DNA from: CAYHGV01 sp964356135
GTDB lineage: Bacteria; Hydrothermota; Tepidihabitantia; CAYHGV01
Direction: 5' to 3'
NCBI GenBank assembly: GCA_964356135.1
Contig: CAYHGV010000029.1
Coordinates: forward strand, 1 to 30,533
DNA length: 30,533 bases
Positions 1 through 9,233 of this stretch are shown one piece after another; within the stretch, counting starts at the first letter, position 1; each line of letters opens with the position of its first letter. The notes beneath the pieces are model-generated. The model saw nothing but the letters and a program-made list of their open reading frames with translations. It did no database searches and was not told the origin of the DNA. The position numbers and the translations under genes are program-made.

Positions 1-238
1 ACACCACTAGAAGTCGCTTCTCTTTATGTTGCACTTCGAGGTTGAATGTGGCATTGACACAGATTAAGTTTACACCACAAAGCTCTCCATTAAATGTCCG
101 AATTTTTTTAATATAAAGGTATCTACTGGGGCGAACAAAGGACACAAAGAAACAGATTCGAAACTTGGAAATAAGGTCTCTGTCTCCTAAATTATTTTTC
201 GACCAAATGTAAAAAAATCAAACCTTGCCCGGCTGTGA
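1..238. other. Non-coding flank with degenerate repeat fragments
   Basis: I see no supportable gene. Around 54-85 and 138-160 there are fragments of the ACACAGATT / CACAAAG type that recur in other spacers of this window. A short AGAAG-TCG-CTTCT hairpin lies near 10-22. No clear hairpin-plus-T-run terminator follows the end of the ATPase gene at 239. Confidence 0.4.
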
Positions 239-1729
239 CTAACGACGGCCCAATCCGCCGAAAATGCCTCCGAGCACGCCGCGCAGAATCTGCCTGCCGA
301 CCTGGGCGCCGACGGTACGAGCCGCCTGCTTCGCCATGGTCTCCAGCATGCCCTGCCGGCGCTTAGTGCCCAACAACACATCGCGGAATCCTCCTCCCCG
401 TTCGGACGGCTTCGGTGCTTCGGCTTGTTGCGGCACCGGCTCGGCTGCTTGCCGCTCCAGGCTCCGCCGGCTTAAAATCTCGTATGCCGACTCGCGGTTC
501 ACGGGCGAGTCGTACTTGCCGATTATCGGACTGCGTGCCCGCACGGTTTCACGCTCTTCGGGCGTTACCGCTCCAATCCGGCAGCGCGGGGGACAAATCA
601 GCGTTCGCTCCACCGGCATCGGCACACCCTTATCCTGGAGCGTAGAAACCAGAGCCTCGCCAACCTGGAGCTGGGATATGACTTTGGCGACGTCAAGTTT
701 CGGGTTCGCAACGAAGGTTTCCGCAGCGGTTTTTACTGCCTCCAGGTCACGCGGTGTGTAAGCCCTCAGTGCATGCTGGATGCGGTTTCCAAGCTGACCT
801 AAAATCTCATTTGGCACATCATCAGGAAATTGCGAACAGAAATACACTCCAACGCCCTTGGAACGGATAATCCGAACGACCTGCTCCACCCGCTGGCGCA
901 GTGCCGGCGGTGCGTCATTGAAAAGCAGGTGGGCTTCATCAAAGAAGAAAGCCAGCTTGGGCTTGTCGAGGTCGCCTACCTCGGGCAGGTTTTCGAACAG
1001 CTCGGACAAGAGCCAGAGCAGAAAGCTCGAATACAATCGTGGCTTCAAGATAATTTGGTCTGCGGTAAGGATGCTAATGATACCGCGCCCGCTCAGGTCG
1101 GTGCGCATCAAATCACCGAGTTCCAGGGCCGGCTCGCCGAACAGAGCTTCTCCGCCTTCCCGCTCCAGTGTCAACAGAGCACGCTGAATGGCAGCTACGG
1201 ATTCTATGCTGATTAGGCCGTATTGGGTCGTTATTTCCTTGCGATTGTCCGCGACGAATCCGAGCAGAGCGCGCAGGTCGTCGATGTCGAGCAATAACAA
1301 GCCATTATCGTCTGCCAATTTGAACGCGATCTCGAGGGTGCCTTCCTGGACGTCGCTCAGCTCAAGAATCCGACCCATCAGGCTCGGGCCAATTTCGCTG
1401 ATCGTGGTGCGGACCGGGTGACCCGCCTTGCCGTACACATCCCAGAACAACACCGGGTTCGCCTCATTAACGTAGTCCTTGATACCGATTTTGGCAACGC
1501 GTTCTTTGATCTTTTCGTTGGTGGTACCCGCCAGCGCCAAGCCGGCGACATCGCCTTTTACATCAGCCATGAAGACCGGCACGCCCAAACGTGAGAAACC
1601 CTCTGCCAGCACCATGAGAGAAACTGTCTTACCCGTGCCGGTGGCTCCCGCAACCATGCCATGGCGGTTACCATACCTGGCGAGTAAATAAACCGGCTGT
1701 TTGCCCTTGCCAACAAGTATCTCGTTCAC
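239..1729 (-). CDS. HerA-like ATPase of the DUF853/YjgR family
   Basis: The protein is a predicted P-loop ATPase related to HerA/FtsK-type DNA translocases, about 496 aa, the usual size for YjgR/DUF853 proteins. The N-terminus has the family pattern NRHGMVAGATGTGKT, with Walker A GATGTGKT near residue 28. Walker B (AFFFDEAHLLF) lies near residue 265. The C-terminus is a glycine-rich hydrophobic tail (LGGIFGGLGRR), also typical of YjgR. I start it at the GTG at 1729 because AAGGAGG sits 6 bases upstream; a TTG two codons earlier overlaps that ribosome site. The stop is TAG, so amber is an ordinary stop codon in this genome. The biological role of the family is poorly defined; a DNA-processing role is inferred from HerA homology. 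The gene is monocistronic here as far as can be seen. Confidence 0.9.
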   Translation of the reverse strand: MNEILVGKGKQPVYLLARYGNRHGMVAGATGTGKTVSLMVLAEGFSRLGVPVFMADVKGDVAGLALAGTTNEKIKERVAKIGIKDYVNEANPVLFWDVYGKAGHPVRTTISEIGPSLMGRILELSDVQEGTLEIAFKLADDNGLLLLDIDDLRALLGFVADNRKEITTQYGLISIESVAAIQRALLTLEREGGEALFGEPALELGDLMRTDLSGRGIISILTADQIILKPRLYSSFLLWLLSELFENLPEVGDLDKPKLAFFFDEAHLLFNDAPPALRQRVEQVVRIIRSKGVGVYFCSQFPDDVPNEILGQLGNRIQHALRAYTPRDLEAVKTAAETFVANPKLDVAKVISQLQVGEALVSTLQDKGVPMPVERTLICPPRCRIGAVTPEERETVRARSPIIGKYDSPVNRESAYEILSRRSLERQAAEPVPQQAEAPKPSERGGGFRDVLLGTKRRQGMLETMAKQAARTVGAQVGRQILRGVLGGIFGGLGRR

Positions 1730-1780
1730 GCACAACCTCCTTTTTTTAAATTGTTTCTAACCGAAAATAAAAACTACATA

Positions 1781-2839
1781 TCATTTCAACACAATCATCA
1801 TCTTTGTTCTGCTGTCTTCCCCGGCTTGTAATTTATAAAAATAAATTCCGTTTGCAACTTTCATGCCTTTTGAGTCTCTGCCATCCCACCATACCCGCTT
1901 GCTGCCGGCGGTCTGGTGTTCATCAACGGGAACGATTAATTTCTCTCCCAGCATGTTATAAATTGCGAGGTTCACATGACTACCTTTGGTTAAAAAGTAT
2001 TCTATCCCGGTGACTGTATTAAAAGGATTCGGGTAGTTCTGTCCAAGCGAGACAAAACCAACTGACGAAGAACTGCCCCCATCGTCTTTTATGACGGCAG
2101 GACCAGGAGTATACACAACCTTGAATTTATAGCCCCCTAAATCTCTGAGCAGGTCGACTGCGGTCGTGATGGTCGAATCGGGCGGCTTAATCTCCCCATC
2201 CGAACCATCCGGTGAGCCATATCCGCAATAACCCAGGACCAGAGCGCTGTCCGCGAAATCCCCTACTACAATTTTCAAATTCCAGACCACTGACGGTTGC
2301 CCCCGATAAAAAGAGTAATTATGGAACTGATTAAAATTGAAAGACTTACCTGCTTCGATCCAACAGTTATATTCACCATCGGGCAGGTCGGTGAAATCGT
2401 AGGTCTTCGTCTGGATACCCTGATGAGGAGTAGCCCCTGAGACCGCATCAATATCGGCAGGATAGGATGGTTTAGTTTCCGCCGGAGGGTAATAATTATC
2501 GATACCAAACGTGGAGTCGATCACGCCGCGCTTGTATGCCCAGATAGGCAGAGCGCTCAACCGGTTACCGTTCGATAAATCGATGTCGGTTTCACTGGTC
2601 CGGTTGCCGCCTCCCCTCCGACCGATGAAATCGGTTACGTAGACAGTTCCAACATAGTCCCCGTTCCCATCCTCTATCCAGAGCGAAAACTGGGTCCAGT
2701 CGTTTTCTGGGCTGAAGATGAAATCTAAAGTTCCATTGCTCCCCTCGGCAAAGGCAGTGGTGCCGAGCATTAAAACAACAAAGAGTACCCGGGCAGCCGA
2801 AGAGGTTTTCTTCAATCGGTTGGTTCTCTCTTTTTTCAT
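1781..2839 (-). CDS. Secreted DUF2271-like protein with C-terminal sorting domain
   Basis: This is an exported protein of about 352 aa. It opens with a signal peptide: basic n-region KKERTNRLKK, hydrophobic core VLFVVLMLG and a probable cleavage after TTAFA. The middle section (about 35-190) contains WIEDGNGDYVGTVYVTDF and DAVSGATPHQ, which resemble DUF2271 periplasmic proteins; this match is by eye. After a low-complexity DDGGSSSS linker, the last ~85 residues form a FlgD-like/Por-secretion C-terminal domain (QNYPNPFN, LAIYNMLGEK, WDGRDSKG, ANGIYFYKL) ending TKMMIVLK. The start at 2839 is preferred because GGATGG lies 5 bases before it; the ATG at 2848 would sit directly on the ribosome site. 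A good promoter lies 160-190 bases upstream. The substrate and function are unknown. Confidence 0.75.
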   Translation of the reverse strand: MKKERTNRLKKTSSAARVLFVVLMLGTTAFAEGSNGTLDFIFSPENDWTQFSLWIEDGNGDYVGTVYVTDFIGRRGGGNRTSETDIDLSNGNRLSALPIWAYKRGVIDSTFGIDNYYPPAETKPSYPADIDAVSGATPHQGIQTKTYDFTDLPDGEYNCWIEAGKSFNFNQFHNYSFYRGQPSVVWNLKIVVGDFADSALVLGYCGYGSPDGSDGEIKPPDSTITTAVDLLRDLGGYKFKVVYTPGPAVIKDDGGSSSSVGFVSLGQNYPNPFNTVTGIEYFLTKGSHVNLAIYNMLGEKLIVPVDEHQTAGSKRVWWDGRDSKGMKVANGIYFYKLQAGEDSRTKMMIVLK

Positions 2840-2998
2840 AGCAACCATCCTTTCGGTTCGATTTTAATTAAACCTCCACCAAATACATTTGAAAACATCC
2901 TACTAATACTCGCTTTGCCATTGCACGTGCCGCATAAACCGTTTCCCGGTTTTCGGCATAATTAGCACAAATGCCTTTCCATTATGCTCTCTAATGCT

Positions 2999-3026
2999 AT
3001 ACTAAACTGTTAAGTACCCTTGTCAA
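2999..3026 (-). promoter_or_regulatory. Predicted sigma-70 promoter for the DUF2271-like gene
   Basis: On the minus strand TTGACA (3021-3026) is followed after 16 bases by TAGTAT (2999-3004). The por operon promoter uses the same pair of hexamers and the same spacing. The resulting leader of roughly 150 bases to the start at 2839 is long; I see no recognisable riboswitch in it. Confidence 0.6.
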
Positions 3027-3076
3027 GAAAAATCGGTAGGGAAGCGAATCCGGATGGGAAAAATTAAGTCCAACCC

Positions 3077-3970
3077 CTATCGTTTCATCGCCGTCAAAAC
3101 ATTTCGATGAAACAATGAATAAGGAATACCAGTTTTAAGACGACCGAGTGCTTTTCGATACTCCCTTGGTGTGATTTTGACGAGTCGAGAAAGCGTGAAA
3201 AAATCCTCCCACGACGAAATCTCGCTTTGAAAGGACCTGGTCATCGCGGTGGCTAAGGGGAGCTTAATGTGTTTGGCGTTCCACGGGCATACGTCCTGAC
3301 AAATCTCACAATCCATCACTCGGTTTTCCATAACGGCTTTGGCTTCTTCCGGGAAATTTTCATTCTGCAGAAAATATGACAGACACCTGGTTTTATTCAA
3401 TACGTAAGCCTGCTCAAGCACCCCGAAAGGGCACGCCGGTTGACATAGCGTGCAGCTTTTACATCGATCGATAACCTCTTCGGTGTTATGCTCAAGCATG
3501 GCATTGGTCACAATCCCGCCCAAAGCCAGGAAGGTTCCATATTTTTTGGTCAAAAGCAGGGAATTTTTCCCTTGCCATCCGAAGCCGGCTCGCACTGCCG
3601 CCAGTTTTAACGACAGAATGGAGCCGTTGTTTTTAGAGTCGTCGCAGATCCGGGCAGTATATCCTGCTGTTCGCAACAACCGGGCGATCGGTTCGAGCGG
3701 TTTCGTCACATCCAAAAAAAATCCGGAAAGGAACAGCCTGCTTGTTCTCCCGGTTGAGAGTTGCCCCCACGATGGCAGGACGACACCGCCAATGTAAATA
3801 CCGGCAACAATAATCGTCTTCGCGTCCGGCACCGAGAGTTTCGGGTCGCGGCGCGGCGAGTGTATTACACGATACCCTTTAAATTCAGATGCCTCGGCAA
3901 ATCCCAGGACATCAATACCTGCGGAATCTGCCAGCTTTTTAATCTTTTGGGAAAGAATCGTTTGTTTCAT
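3077..3970 (-). CDS. QueG-like iron-sulfur protein (epoxyqueuosine reductase family)
   Basis: This 297-aa protein matches the DUF1730 plus double [4Fe-4S] architecture of QueG, which reduces epoxyqueuosine to queuosine in tRNA using cobalamin. Visible features are GFGWQGKNSLLL near 130, the first cluster CKSCTLCQPACP (Cys 170, 173, 176, 180), TRCLSYFL near 196, and the second cluster CEICQDVCPWN (Cys 221, 224, 228). It is shorter than typical QueG (roughly 350-380 aa) because little follows the Fe-S region, so the HEAT-like C-terminal part is missing or reduced. The start at 3970 is chosen because GGAGG lies 4 bases upstream; a GTG at 3997 overlaps the methyltransferase stop. It is probably cotranscribed with the methyltransferase. 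QueG itself or a QueG-like paralog of unknown substrate are both possible. Confidence 0.72.
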   Translation of the reverse strand: MKQTILSQKIKKLADSAGIDVLGFAEASEFKGYRVIHSPRRDPKLSVPDAKTIIVAGIYIGGVVLPSWGQLSTGRTSRLFLSGFFLDVTKPLEPIARLLRTAGYTARICDDSKNNGSILSLKLAAVRAGFGWQGKNSLLLTKKYGTFLALGGIVTNAMLEHNTEEVIDRCKSCTLCQPACPFGVLEQAYVLNKTRCLSYFLQNENFPEEAKAVMENRVMDCEICQDVCPWNAKHIKLPLATAMTRSFQSEISSWEDFFTLSRLVKITPREYRKALGRLKTGIPYSLFHRNVLTAMKR

Positions 3971-3993
3971 CAAACCTCCGGCTAACAACCCGT

Positions 3994-4554
3994 TCACGGT
4001 TCGAGCCGGTAGAGGTCGAGATGCTCGAGCGTAAGCTTCTCGACTGCCCGGAATCCCGCCTCCCGTGAGAAACGGTCAATCTCTTCGGATGGTAGCCTGT
4101 CCGCCAGCGGCGGGCCATGCTCCTCCTCTTGGTACGGCCATTCGAGCACCGCCGCCCTCCTCCATACGACGCGCCTCGCCTCGACCAGGGCTTGCCCGGG
4201 ATCGTCGGTCTCATGCAGGACAAGTCCGAGGAACACGAGGTCGAACGACTTCGCTGGAAATGGGATCGCTTCGGCGGCTGCCTTGATGAAATCGCCGGTC
4301 GCCACGTACCGGCGCGCGATTTCCAGCAACTGCCGGTTGGTATCGATACCTGCGACCGCACGTTCCACCTTGGCAAATGCTTCCGCAAAAACGCCGGTGC
4401 CGGTTCCGACATCGAGGATGCTGCGAATCGAAAGGTTTTCCAGGCAGAGCCCGACCACGCGCTCGACTTCCAGCCGGGAAAGCCTATCGTCCGACCGTAA
4501 TCGCTCGGCGTCGCCTTGAAAACGGCGCTCATGAATACCGGATACTGTTTTCAT
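3994..4554 (-). CDS. Class I SAM-dependent methyltransferase
   Basis: This is a Rossmann-fold methyltransferase (Methyltransf_11-like), about 186 aa from the chosen start. Motif I is ILDVGTGTGVFAEAF, the acidic residue after beta-2 is in AGIDTNRQLLEIA, and post-motif regions AAAEAIPFPAKSFDLVFL and LHETDDPGQALVEARRVV are all present. The substrate cannot be told. The start is uncertain: ATG at 4554 (MKTVSGIHERRF) gives a conventional N-terminus but only a weak GGAG 3 bases upstream. ATG at 4599 and GTG at 4647 are alternatives, and a TATAAT at 4657-4662 would place transcription just before 4647. The gene is visibly G/C-richer than its flanks. It is followed at 24 bases by the QueG-like gene. 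Confidence 0.8.
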   Translation of the reverse strand: MKTVSGIHERRFQGDAERLRSDDRLSRLEVERVVGLCLENLSIRSILDVGTGTGVFAEAFAKVERAVAGIDTNRQLLEIARRYVATGDFIKAAAEAIPFPAKSFDLVFLGLVLHETDDPGQALVEARRVVWRRAAVLEWPYQEEEHGPPLADRLPSEEIDRFSREAGFRAVEKLTLEHLDLYRLEP

Positions 4555-4647
4555 TGCTCCATAGTGGGCTAATGCCTCCTCGCTGTCAAGAACTCCCATC
4601 AAGAGAACTGAAAAACTATATTTTACCACTGAAATCACGGAATTCAC

Positions 4648-4988
4648 TGAATAATTATTATAATGAAATACAAATAATAACCTTCTAGCTATGGTTAAAT
4701 AAATTTGTTTCTCGGATGCGCCTCGCTTCGGCGTCGCTTCGCTTCGAAGCGCCCTCTGCGTCTATATTTTATTCGTGTCTATTCGTGTAAATTCGTGGTA
4801 AAAAATTTTTCCTTTGTGGACTTTGTGTGCTTTGTGGTAAAATCTTATTTTCCAGTGTTTTCTGTATTTATATTCGTGTCTATTCGTGTGCATTGATGTC
4901 ACTCCGTTCCATCTATGCTTCGCATAAGCGTGGTTACATATATTAATTTTCTTTGTGTTCTTTGTGGTTCAAATGTAACGACGGATTC
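4648..4988. repeat. Spacer with dispersed TTCGTGTCTATTCGTG / CTTTGTGG repeats
   Basis: No gene is seen in this 341-base stretch. It contains repeated units on the plus strand: TTCGTGTCTATTCGTGTAAA near 4771-4790, TTCGTGTCTATTCGTGTG at 4873-4890, and CTTTGTGG-type words near 4812-4840 and 4951-4968. The segment 4870-4920, read on the minus strand, is clearly related to 26673-26719 inside the ribosomal operon (GCATAG-TGGA-CG-AG-GACA-CAATG). A CGCTTCGCTTCGAAGCG stretch near 4735-4752 can fold. These look like members of one dispersed non-coding repeat family. Confidence 0.65.
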
Positions 4989-6347
4989 TCAACAGTTGTA
5001 ATAAAGCTGGTATTCTACCGGGTGGGGAGCACGGTTAACGCGGGCTGCTTCCTCCTTTTTCAATGCAATCCAGATTTTTATAAACTCATCGTCAAAGATG
5101 CCGCCAACTTTCAAAAAATCATTATCCGCCGCCAGTGCCGCAAGCGCTTCGTCAAGCGAAGCCGGTAGTTTCGGCAGCCGCTTCTGTTCTTGTGCCGGCA
5201 GTTTCCGCACGTCGGTCTCGACCGGTGAAGACGGCAGAAGACGCTTTTTCACGCCGTCCAGGCCGGCTAACGCCAAACCGGCAAGCATCAAATAGGGATT
5301 GGCGGTCGCATCCGACGGCCGGTACTCGATTCGCAAGTCTTTGGCATCGCTCAAATAGCCCGGAATCCGAATCGCCGCGGTCCGGTTACCCCGGGCATAG
5401 AAGGCGAAGTTCGGCGCCTCCAGTCCCTGTCCGAGCCGCTTGTAGGAATTGGTGCTCGGGTTGGCAAGCGCACAGAGTGCGCGCGCATGGGCTAAGAGTC
5501 CACCGATATAATAACGGCCGGCAGTTGATACCAGGTCTTTTGCTTTTTCATCGCCGAAGAACGACCTCCCCTGTTTAATAAAATACTCGTGGATGTGGAG
5601 ACCGTTGCCCGGCATTCCCGGAACCGGCATCGGAATAAAGGTTGCGGTCTTACCGATCTTCGAAGCCCAGTTCTTGACCAGGTACTTAACGAGCATTATC
5701 GCGTCCGCGGTTTTCAAGAGCGGCGCCAGTTCGAGCTCGAGCTCCTGCTGCGCCTGGCCAACCTCATGGTGGTGATATTTGACCTTAATCCCGCAGCCCT
5801 GAATCAGGGTCAATAAATCGGACCGGAAATCACCAGCCTGGTCCTGGGGTGGAGCGGTGTGATAGTTGCTGCCCGTGGTGCGCTCGCCCAGTCCGAGTCG
5901 ATACATGCTGGTTGATCCATTGTTGACATATTCGCAGGAATCAAAGAGATAAAATTCGAACTCGGAGAGAAAGAGCGCGTCCGAGAGCTTCAGCTCCTTG
6001 ATAAGATTCTTCTCGGCTTTCTCCCCAATCGAACGAGGATCGCGGCTGAAACGTCCGCCGGTCTTGGGATCGTGAATCCCGGCAAAAAACGAGAGGGTCG
6101 GTCGGCAAAAAACCGGGTCGATGAAGCCCGATCGAAGGTCGGGCTCTAAAACCATATCGCCCACCTCAACCCCTTTGAATCCGGGCAGGGTCGAACTATC
6201 AAACCCAACCCCTTTTTCCACACTGACCGGAAAACGGTCGACCGGAAATGTAATATGGTGAAGCCCGCCGATGAGATCTATGTATTTAATATCGACATAT
6301 TCAATCTTTTTATCCTGAATGAATTTAAGCCAGTCTTTTAAAACCAT
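4989..6347 (-). CDS. glnA: Glutamine synthetase, type I family
   Basis: The protein (452 aa) makes glutamine from glutamate, ammonia and ATP, or belongs to a close GS-I paralog. The N-terminal beta-grasp part includes YVDIKYIDLIGGLHHITFPV and GFKGVEVGDMVLEPD. The catalytic barrel shows FLSEFEFYLFD, KYHHHEVGQAQQELE (metal ligands), NGLHIHE and NPSTNSYKRL, followed by AIRIP and LRIEYRPSDATANPYL. The flexible loop reads GMPGNGLHIH where Escherichia-type enzymes read GDNGSGMH, and I find no NLYDLP-like adenylylation site at the C-terminus. This suggests a subtype not regulated by adenylyltransferase. The start ATG has no Shine-Dalgarno sequence. The barrel gene ends 13 bases upstream, so the three genes 9224-4989 may form one transcript. 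A glutamate-polyamine ligase paralog is less likely. Confidence 0.88.
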   Translation of the reverse strand: MVLKDWLKFIQDKKIEYVDIKYIDLIGGLHHITFPVDRFPVSVEKGVGFDSSTLPGFKGVEVGDMVLEPDLRSGFIDPVFCRPTLSFFAGIHDPKTGGRFSRDPRSIGEKAEKNLIKELKLSDALFLSEFEFYLFDSCEYVNNGSTSMYRLGLGERTTGSNYHTAPPQDQAGDFRSDLLTLIQGCGIKVKYHHHEVGQAQQELELELAPLLKTADAIMLVKYLVKNWASKIGKTATFIPMPVPGMPGNGLHIHEYFIKQGRSFFGDEKAKDLVSTAGRYYIGGLLAHARALCALANPSTNSYKRLGQGLEAPNFAFYARGNRTAAIRIPGYLSDAKDLRIEYRPSDATANPYLMLAGLALAGLDGVKKRLLPSSPVETDVRKLPAQEQKRLPKLPASLDEALAALAADNDFLKVGGIFDDEFIKIWIALKKEEAARVNRAPHPVEYQLYYNC

Positions 6348-6360
6348 ACATTCGCTAAAA

Positions 6361-7047
6361 TTAAAACCATTGCAGGTAGCCGATTTTGACGACCCGGTTG
6401 AATTGATTGTCCGGAGTCGAAGAATTGCCCAGCAGGTCGCGCAAACCGAACTCGAGGATTAACGCCTGGGCAAACACCCAGCGCAGTCCGCAGTTAAGAA
6501 AACCGCGCTTGTGGCTGTCCGGGTCGTTCAAGCCCAGATCATAATCGGCAAGCAGTGAAAAATTCGACAGAAAGTGTTGTTCGATGCCGGCGAACCCGGA
6601 GACGCCTTTCGGTTGTTCAAAACAATAGTTGATGCCGACCGCACCGCTGGTCTGGTAGCCTTCGGTCCCGACGGTCTTGCCCAGCGCCAGAAAAACTCCT
6701 TTCGAGCGCGTTCCAAAGTGACCCGCCGCATAGGCCTCATATCCCTGGGAATCAAAGCCCAATAGCACTGCCGGCACTACCTCCGCCTCCTTCAGGACCA
6801 GCGCTCGCGCCTGGAATTGCACCATCGGATAGAATCCCGGTTTTCCCGTGCCGATCAGATGAAGCCCGCCGTAGGACATCCCGAGGGTAAATTGGCCAAA
6901 AAAACCGACCCCGAGGTTGAGCACCACTCCCCCCTCGTTCTGCAATCGCAGACCGACCAGGTATTGACCGTGCTCCAACGAACTTGCGTTCGGCTGGTCA
7001 ATAAAACCTAACTGGGAAGTTACGATCAACCAGAGGAGCGCGGTCAT
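6361..7047 (-). CDS. Predicted outer-membrane beta-barrel protein
   Basis: This 228-aa protein has a short hydrophobic N-terminus (TALLWLIVTSQLG) that could act as a signal peptide. The rest consists of alternating polar/hydrophobic, glycine- and aromatic-rich strands (LGVGFFGQFTLGMSYGG, FAGIEQHFLSNFSLLADYDL, LEFGLRDLLG), and it ends in an aromatic pair (YLQWF), as outer-membrane barrels commonly do. I do not recognise a named family. Its start overlaps the carboxypeptidase stop by 4 bases (ATGA), so it is translationally coupled to that secreted enzyme. The role is unknown. Confidence 0.6.
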   Translation of the reverse strand: MTALLWLIVTSQLGFIDQPNASSLEHGQYLVGLRLQNEGGVVLNLGVGFFGQFTLGMSYGGLHLIGTGKPGFYPMVQFQARALVLKEAEVVPAVLLGFDSQGYEAYAAGHFGTRSKGVFLALGKTVGTEGYQTSGAVGINYCFEQPKGVSGFAGIEQHFLSNFSLLADYDLGLNDPDSHKRGFLNCGLRWVFAQALILEFGLRDLLGNSSTPDNQFNRVVKIGYLQWF

Positions 7048-9224
7048 CTCAGAACCAGCAGTTTGGCAATCTTGGTAAATTCCTGAGCTTCGAAATGGAG
7101 GAAATAGACACCACTCGGCACGGCAAGCTTGAATTCCTCGCTATAAGCGCCAGGCTTCATCGGCCGGTCAAACAGGCAAGCAACCTTTTGCCCGGACGCG
7201 TCATACATCGACAGGCGCACCGGACAACTCTTCGGTATCTTGAATTTTAAAAAGAATCGGCCGGAGGTTATCCTGGGTTGGAGGTTAACCTCGAATTCAG
7301 AAATCTTTTCGCGATTATTTTCTGCAACACTAATTTCGCTCACCACAACCCGCTTTAAGGGGCTGTAATCACCGAAACCACGGCTGTTAAAACCTTTCAC
7401 CCGATAATAATAGGTTCCTTTCGCCTGAGGGGTAAGAGTGCAGGTCGGCCCGGAGAGGTTCGAAGCTACGGTGGTAATCCGGTCGTAGCGGGCTACGGGA
7501 TAGATATCATCAACAAAGAAACCTCCACCGGTCTGTTCTTCATCGATTGTGTAACGGAAGCGGATAAAAATCGAGCTTCCCTCATAGGACTCTAACGAAT
7601 AGGCTTTGCTGAGCCAGCCTCCTGAATTCCCGGTAAACCCCTCAAGAATCGTCCAGTCCCGGCCGTCGGTCGAAACCTCGACCGAGGCATAATCGAAATT
7701 CTCCTCGATGTCATAAAAACACCAGAACCGAAGCGAATCCCCGGGCATAATATAAATCGGGTCTCTGGTTGTCAGTGAACCGGTGGTGTTTCTACCGTTC
7801 TCAAATGAATGGAAACTATAAATGCCTGAGTGCTTTTGCAGGGTAGAGAGGGTAAATCGGTGACGAATCCAGGCATCACCGGTCTCCGCACTATCGGTCG
7901 TCGTATTCCCCTCGAGTTCATCCAGTGCGAAATACTGGGGCTGGGATTTTTGATTTTTTATTGTCCAGTCGAGGGTGAAATTTCCACCCGCCGTATCCGG
8001 ACCGGTCGGCTGCACGCAGACCACCGGTGGTGTAAGAAGATTCTCGATACTGTCGGCAACTGTGCACAGATAGAAGGCTCCATCGAAATTTTCCCGGACA
8101 AGCTGGTCGAGTTGCGACTCCGGGGGTATAAACTCGGAACCGGCTTCAACCGTATACGACAGAAGATTCTTGCTCAGACTGTAAAACGAAAATCCGTAGA
8201 GCCAGCCATCGACATCGCCAGTCGTGGGATATAAAAATGCAGTTTGCTCCGGGGTATAATGATCCGTCCCGTCTTGGGTGGTAATGAGTGACGCCATGGT
8301 CTGTCCGACACTCGCCGCGACGGAATTGTCGGGAATGGTGTCCGAGACACTGTATCCCCAGGGCCACATCAACAATTCCGAATAGGTGTGGTAGGAAACC
8401 CCAATGATGAAATTGCGGCTTAGCACCAGGTCGCGTATCGCTTTCGTCTCGGCTTCGGAAAAAGGTTCGGGACCGCAGTAGACGCTGTACTCGGGAAAGT
8501 GGGTGGTACTTGAACCGTTGATCGAACCCCACTCGCCTTCGTCGACTCCGTTGCCCGAAGTATTATAGTTCCGATTCAAGTCAACCCCGTAGGTTCCGAA
8601 CTCAGGGAAGTATCGCCGGTTCTGACGCCAGTCATTCCCCAGGTCGTGGCAGTAGTGATAGCCGTCAGGATTAACGCAGGGCACAATCCAGATCTCCCGG
8701 TTATTGACGATGTCCGTTATCGCGCTATCGCTGCCATAACCTTTGGTCAAGCTGTCGGCTAAGAACAGGCAAATCTCGACGCTCGGCCATTCCCGGGCGT
8801 GGTGGAGTCCCATGAACAAGAGTTCGGGTTCGGCTTCATCGGTCTCGACATTATCCGAGATCTTTACTGCCCAGATCGTTCTTCCTTCATAGGTTGTGCC
8901 CAAAGCAAACTTTTTAGCGAGCGCGGAAAAATTTTCCTCGAGGTTGTCAATGAAAGTTTCGATTGCCGCTAACGACCGGTACGAACCCGCCATCGACGCA
9001 AGATAGCGATCGACATCCTGAATGATGATTTCGGTCGCTAACCCGTGAGCGATGAGCGTGGAAAGCTCTTGTTCACTGACAACGACCTCGACGCCTTTGC
9101 CCGGCCGGAGCCCGACAATCTCGAGATTCGCCGGCAGCTTATCCGGCGGCGCCGAAACACGGACGAGCATTGATCCCCACATCCAACCCACAAGTCCTGA
9201 AACAAGAATCAATATACGCTTCAT
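7044..9224 (-). CDS. Secreted M14 zinc carboxypeptidase with C-terminal sorting domain
   Basis: This is an exported metallopeptidase of 726 aa. A hydrophobic N-terminus is followed by a propeptide-like region and the M14 domain (about 75-385). Zinc ligands are His142 and Glu145 (HHARE) and His279 (SYHTYSELLMWPWGY). NR217-218 in GVDLNRNY and catalytic Glu360 in YTVEAGSEF match carboxypeptidase A. A jelly-roll-like domain (about 400-590: MPGDSLRFWCFYDIE, DGRDWTILEGFTG, GGGFFVDDI) resembles the accessory domains of secreted peptidases. It is followed by an Fn3-like stretch (GTYYYRVKGFNSRG) and a sorting domain ending TKIAKLLVLR. The ATG lacks a Shine-Dalgarno site and lies only about 3 bases from the transcription start predicted by the upstream promoter, so it is probably leaderless. 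The enzyme probably trims C-terminal residues from extracellular peptides. Confidence 0.92.
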   Translation of the reverse strand: MKRILILVSGLVGWMWGSMLVRVSAPPDKLPANLEIVGLRPGKGVEVVVSEQELSTLIAHGLATEIIIQDVDRYLASMAGSYRSLAAIETFIDNLEENFSALAKKFALGTTYEGRTIWAVKISDNVETDEAEPELLFMGLHHAREWPSVEICLFLADSLTKGYGSDSAITDIVNNREIWIVPCVNPDGYHYCHDLGNDWRQNRRYFPEFGTYGVDLNRNYNTSGNGVDEGEWGSINGSSTTHFPEYSVYCGPEPFSEAETKAIRDLVLSRNFIIGVSYHTYSELLMWPWGYSVSDTIPDNSVAASVGQTMASLITTQDGTDHYTPEQTAFLYPTTGDVDGWLYGFSFYSLSKNLLSYTVEAGSEFIPPESQLDQLVRENFDGAFYLCTVADSIENLLTPPVVCVQPTGPDTAGGNFTLDWTIKNQKSQPQYFALDELEGNTTTDSAETGDAWIRHRFTLSTLQKHSGIYSFHSFENGRNTTGSLTTRDPIYIMPGDSLRFWCFYDIEENFDYASVEVSTDGRDWTILEGFTGNSGGWLSKAYSLESYEGSSIFIRFRYTIDEEQTGGGFFVDDIYPVARYDRITTVASNLSGPTCTLTPQAKGTYYYRVKGFNSRGFGDYSPLKRVVVSEISVAENNREKISEFEVNLQPRITSGRFFLKFKIPKSCPVRLSMYDASGQKVACLFDRPMKPGAYSEEFKLAVPSGVYFLHFEAQEFTKIAKLLVLR

Positions 9225-9233
9225 ATAGGTCTA

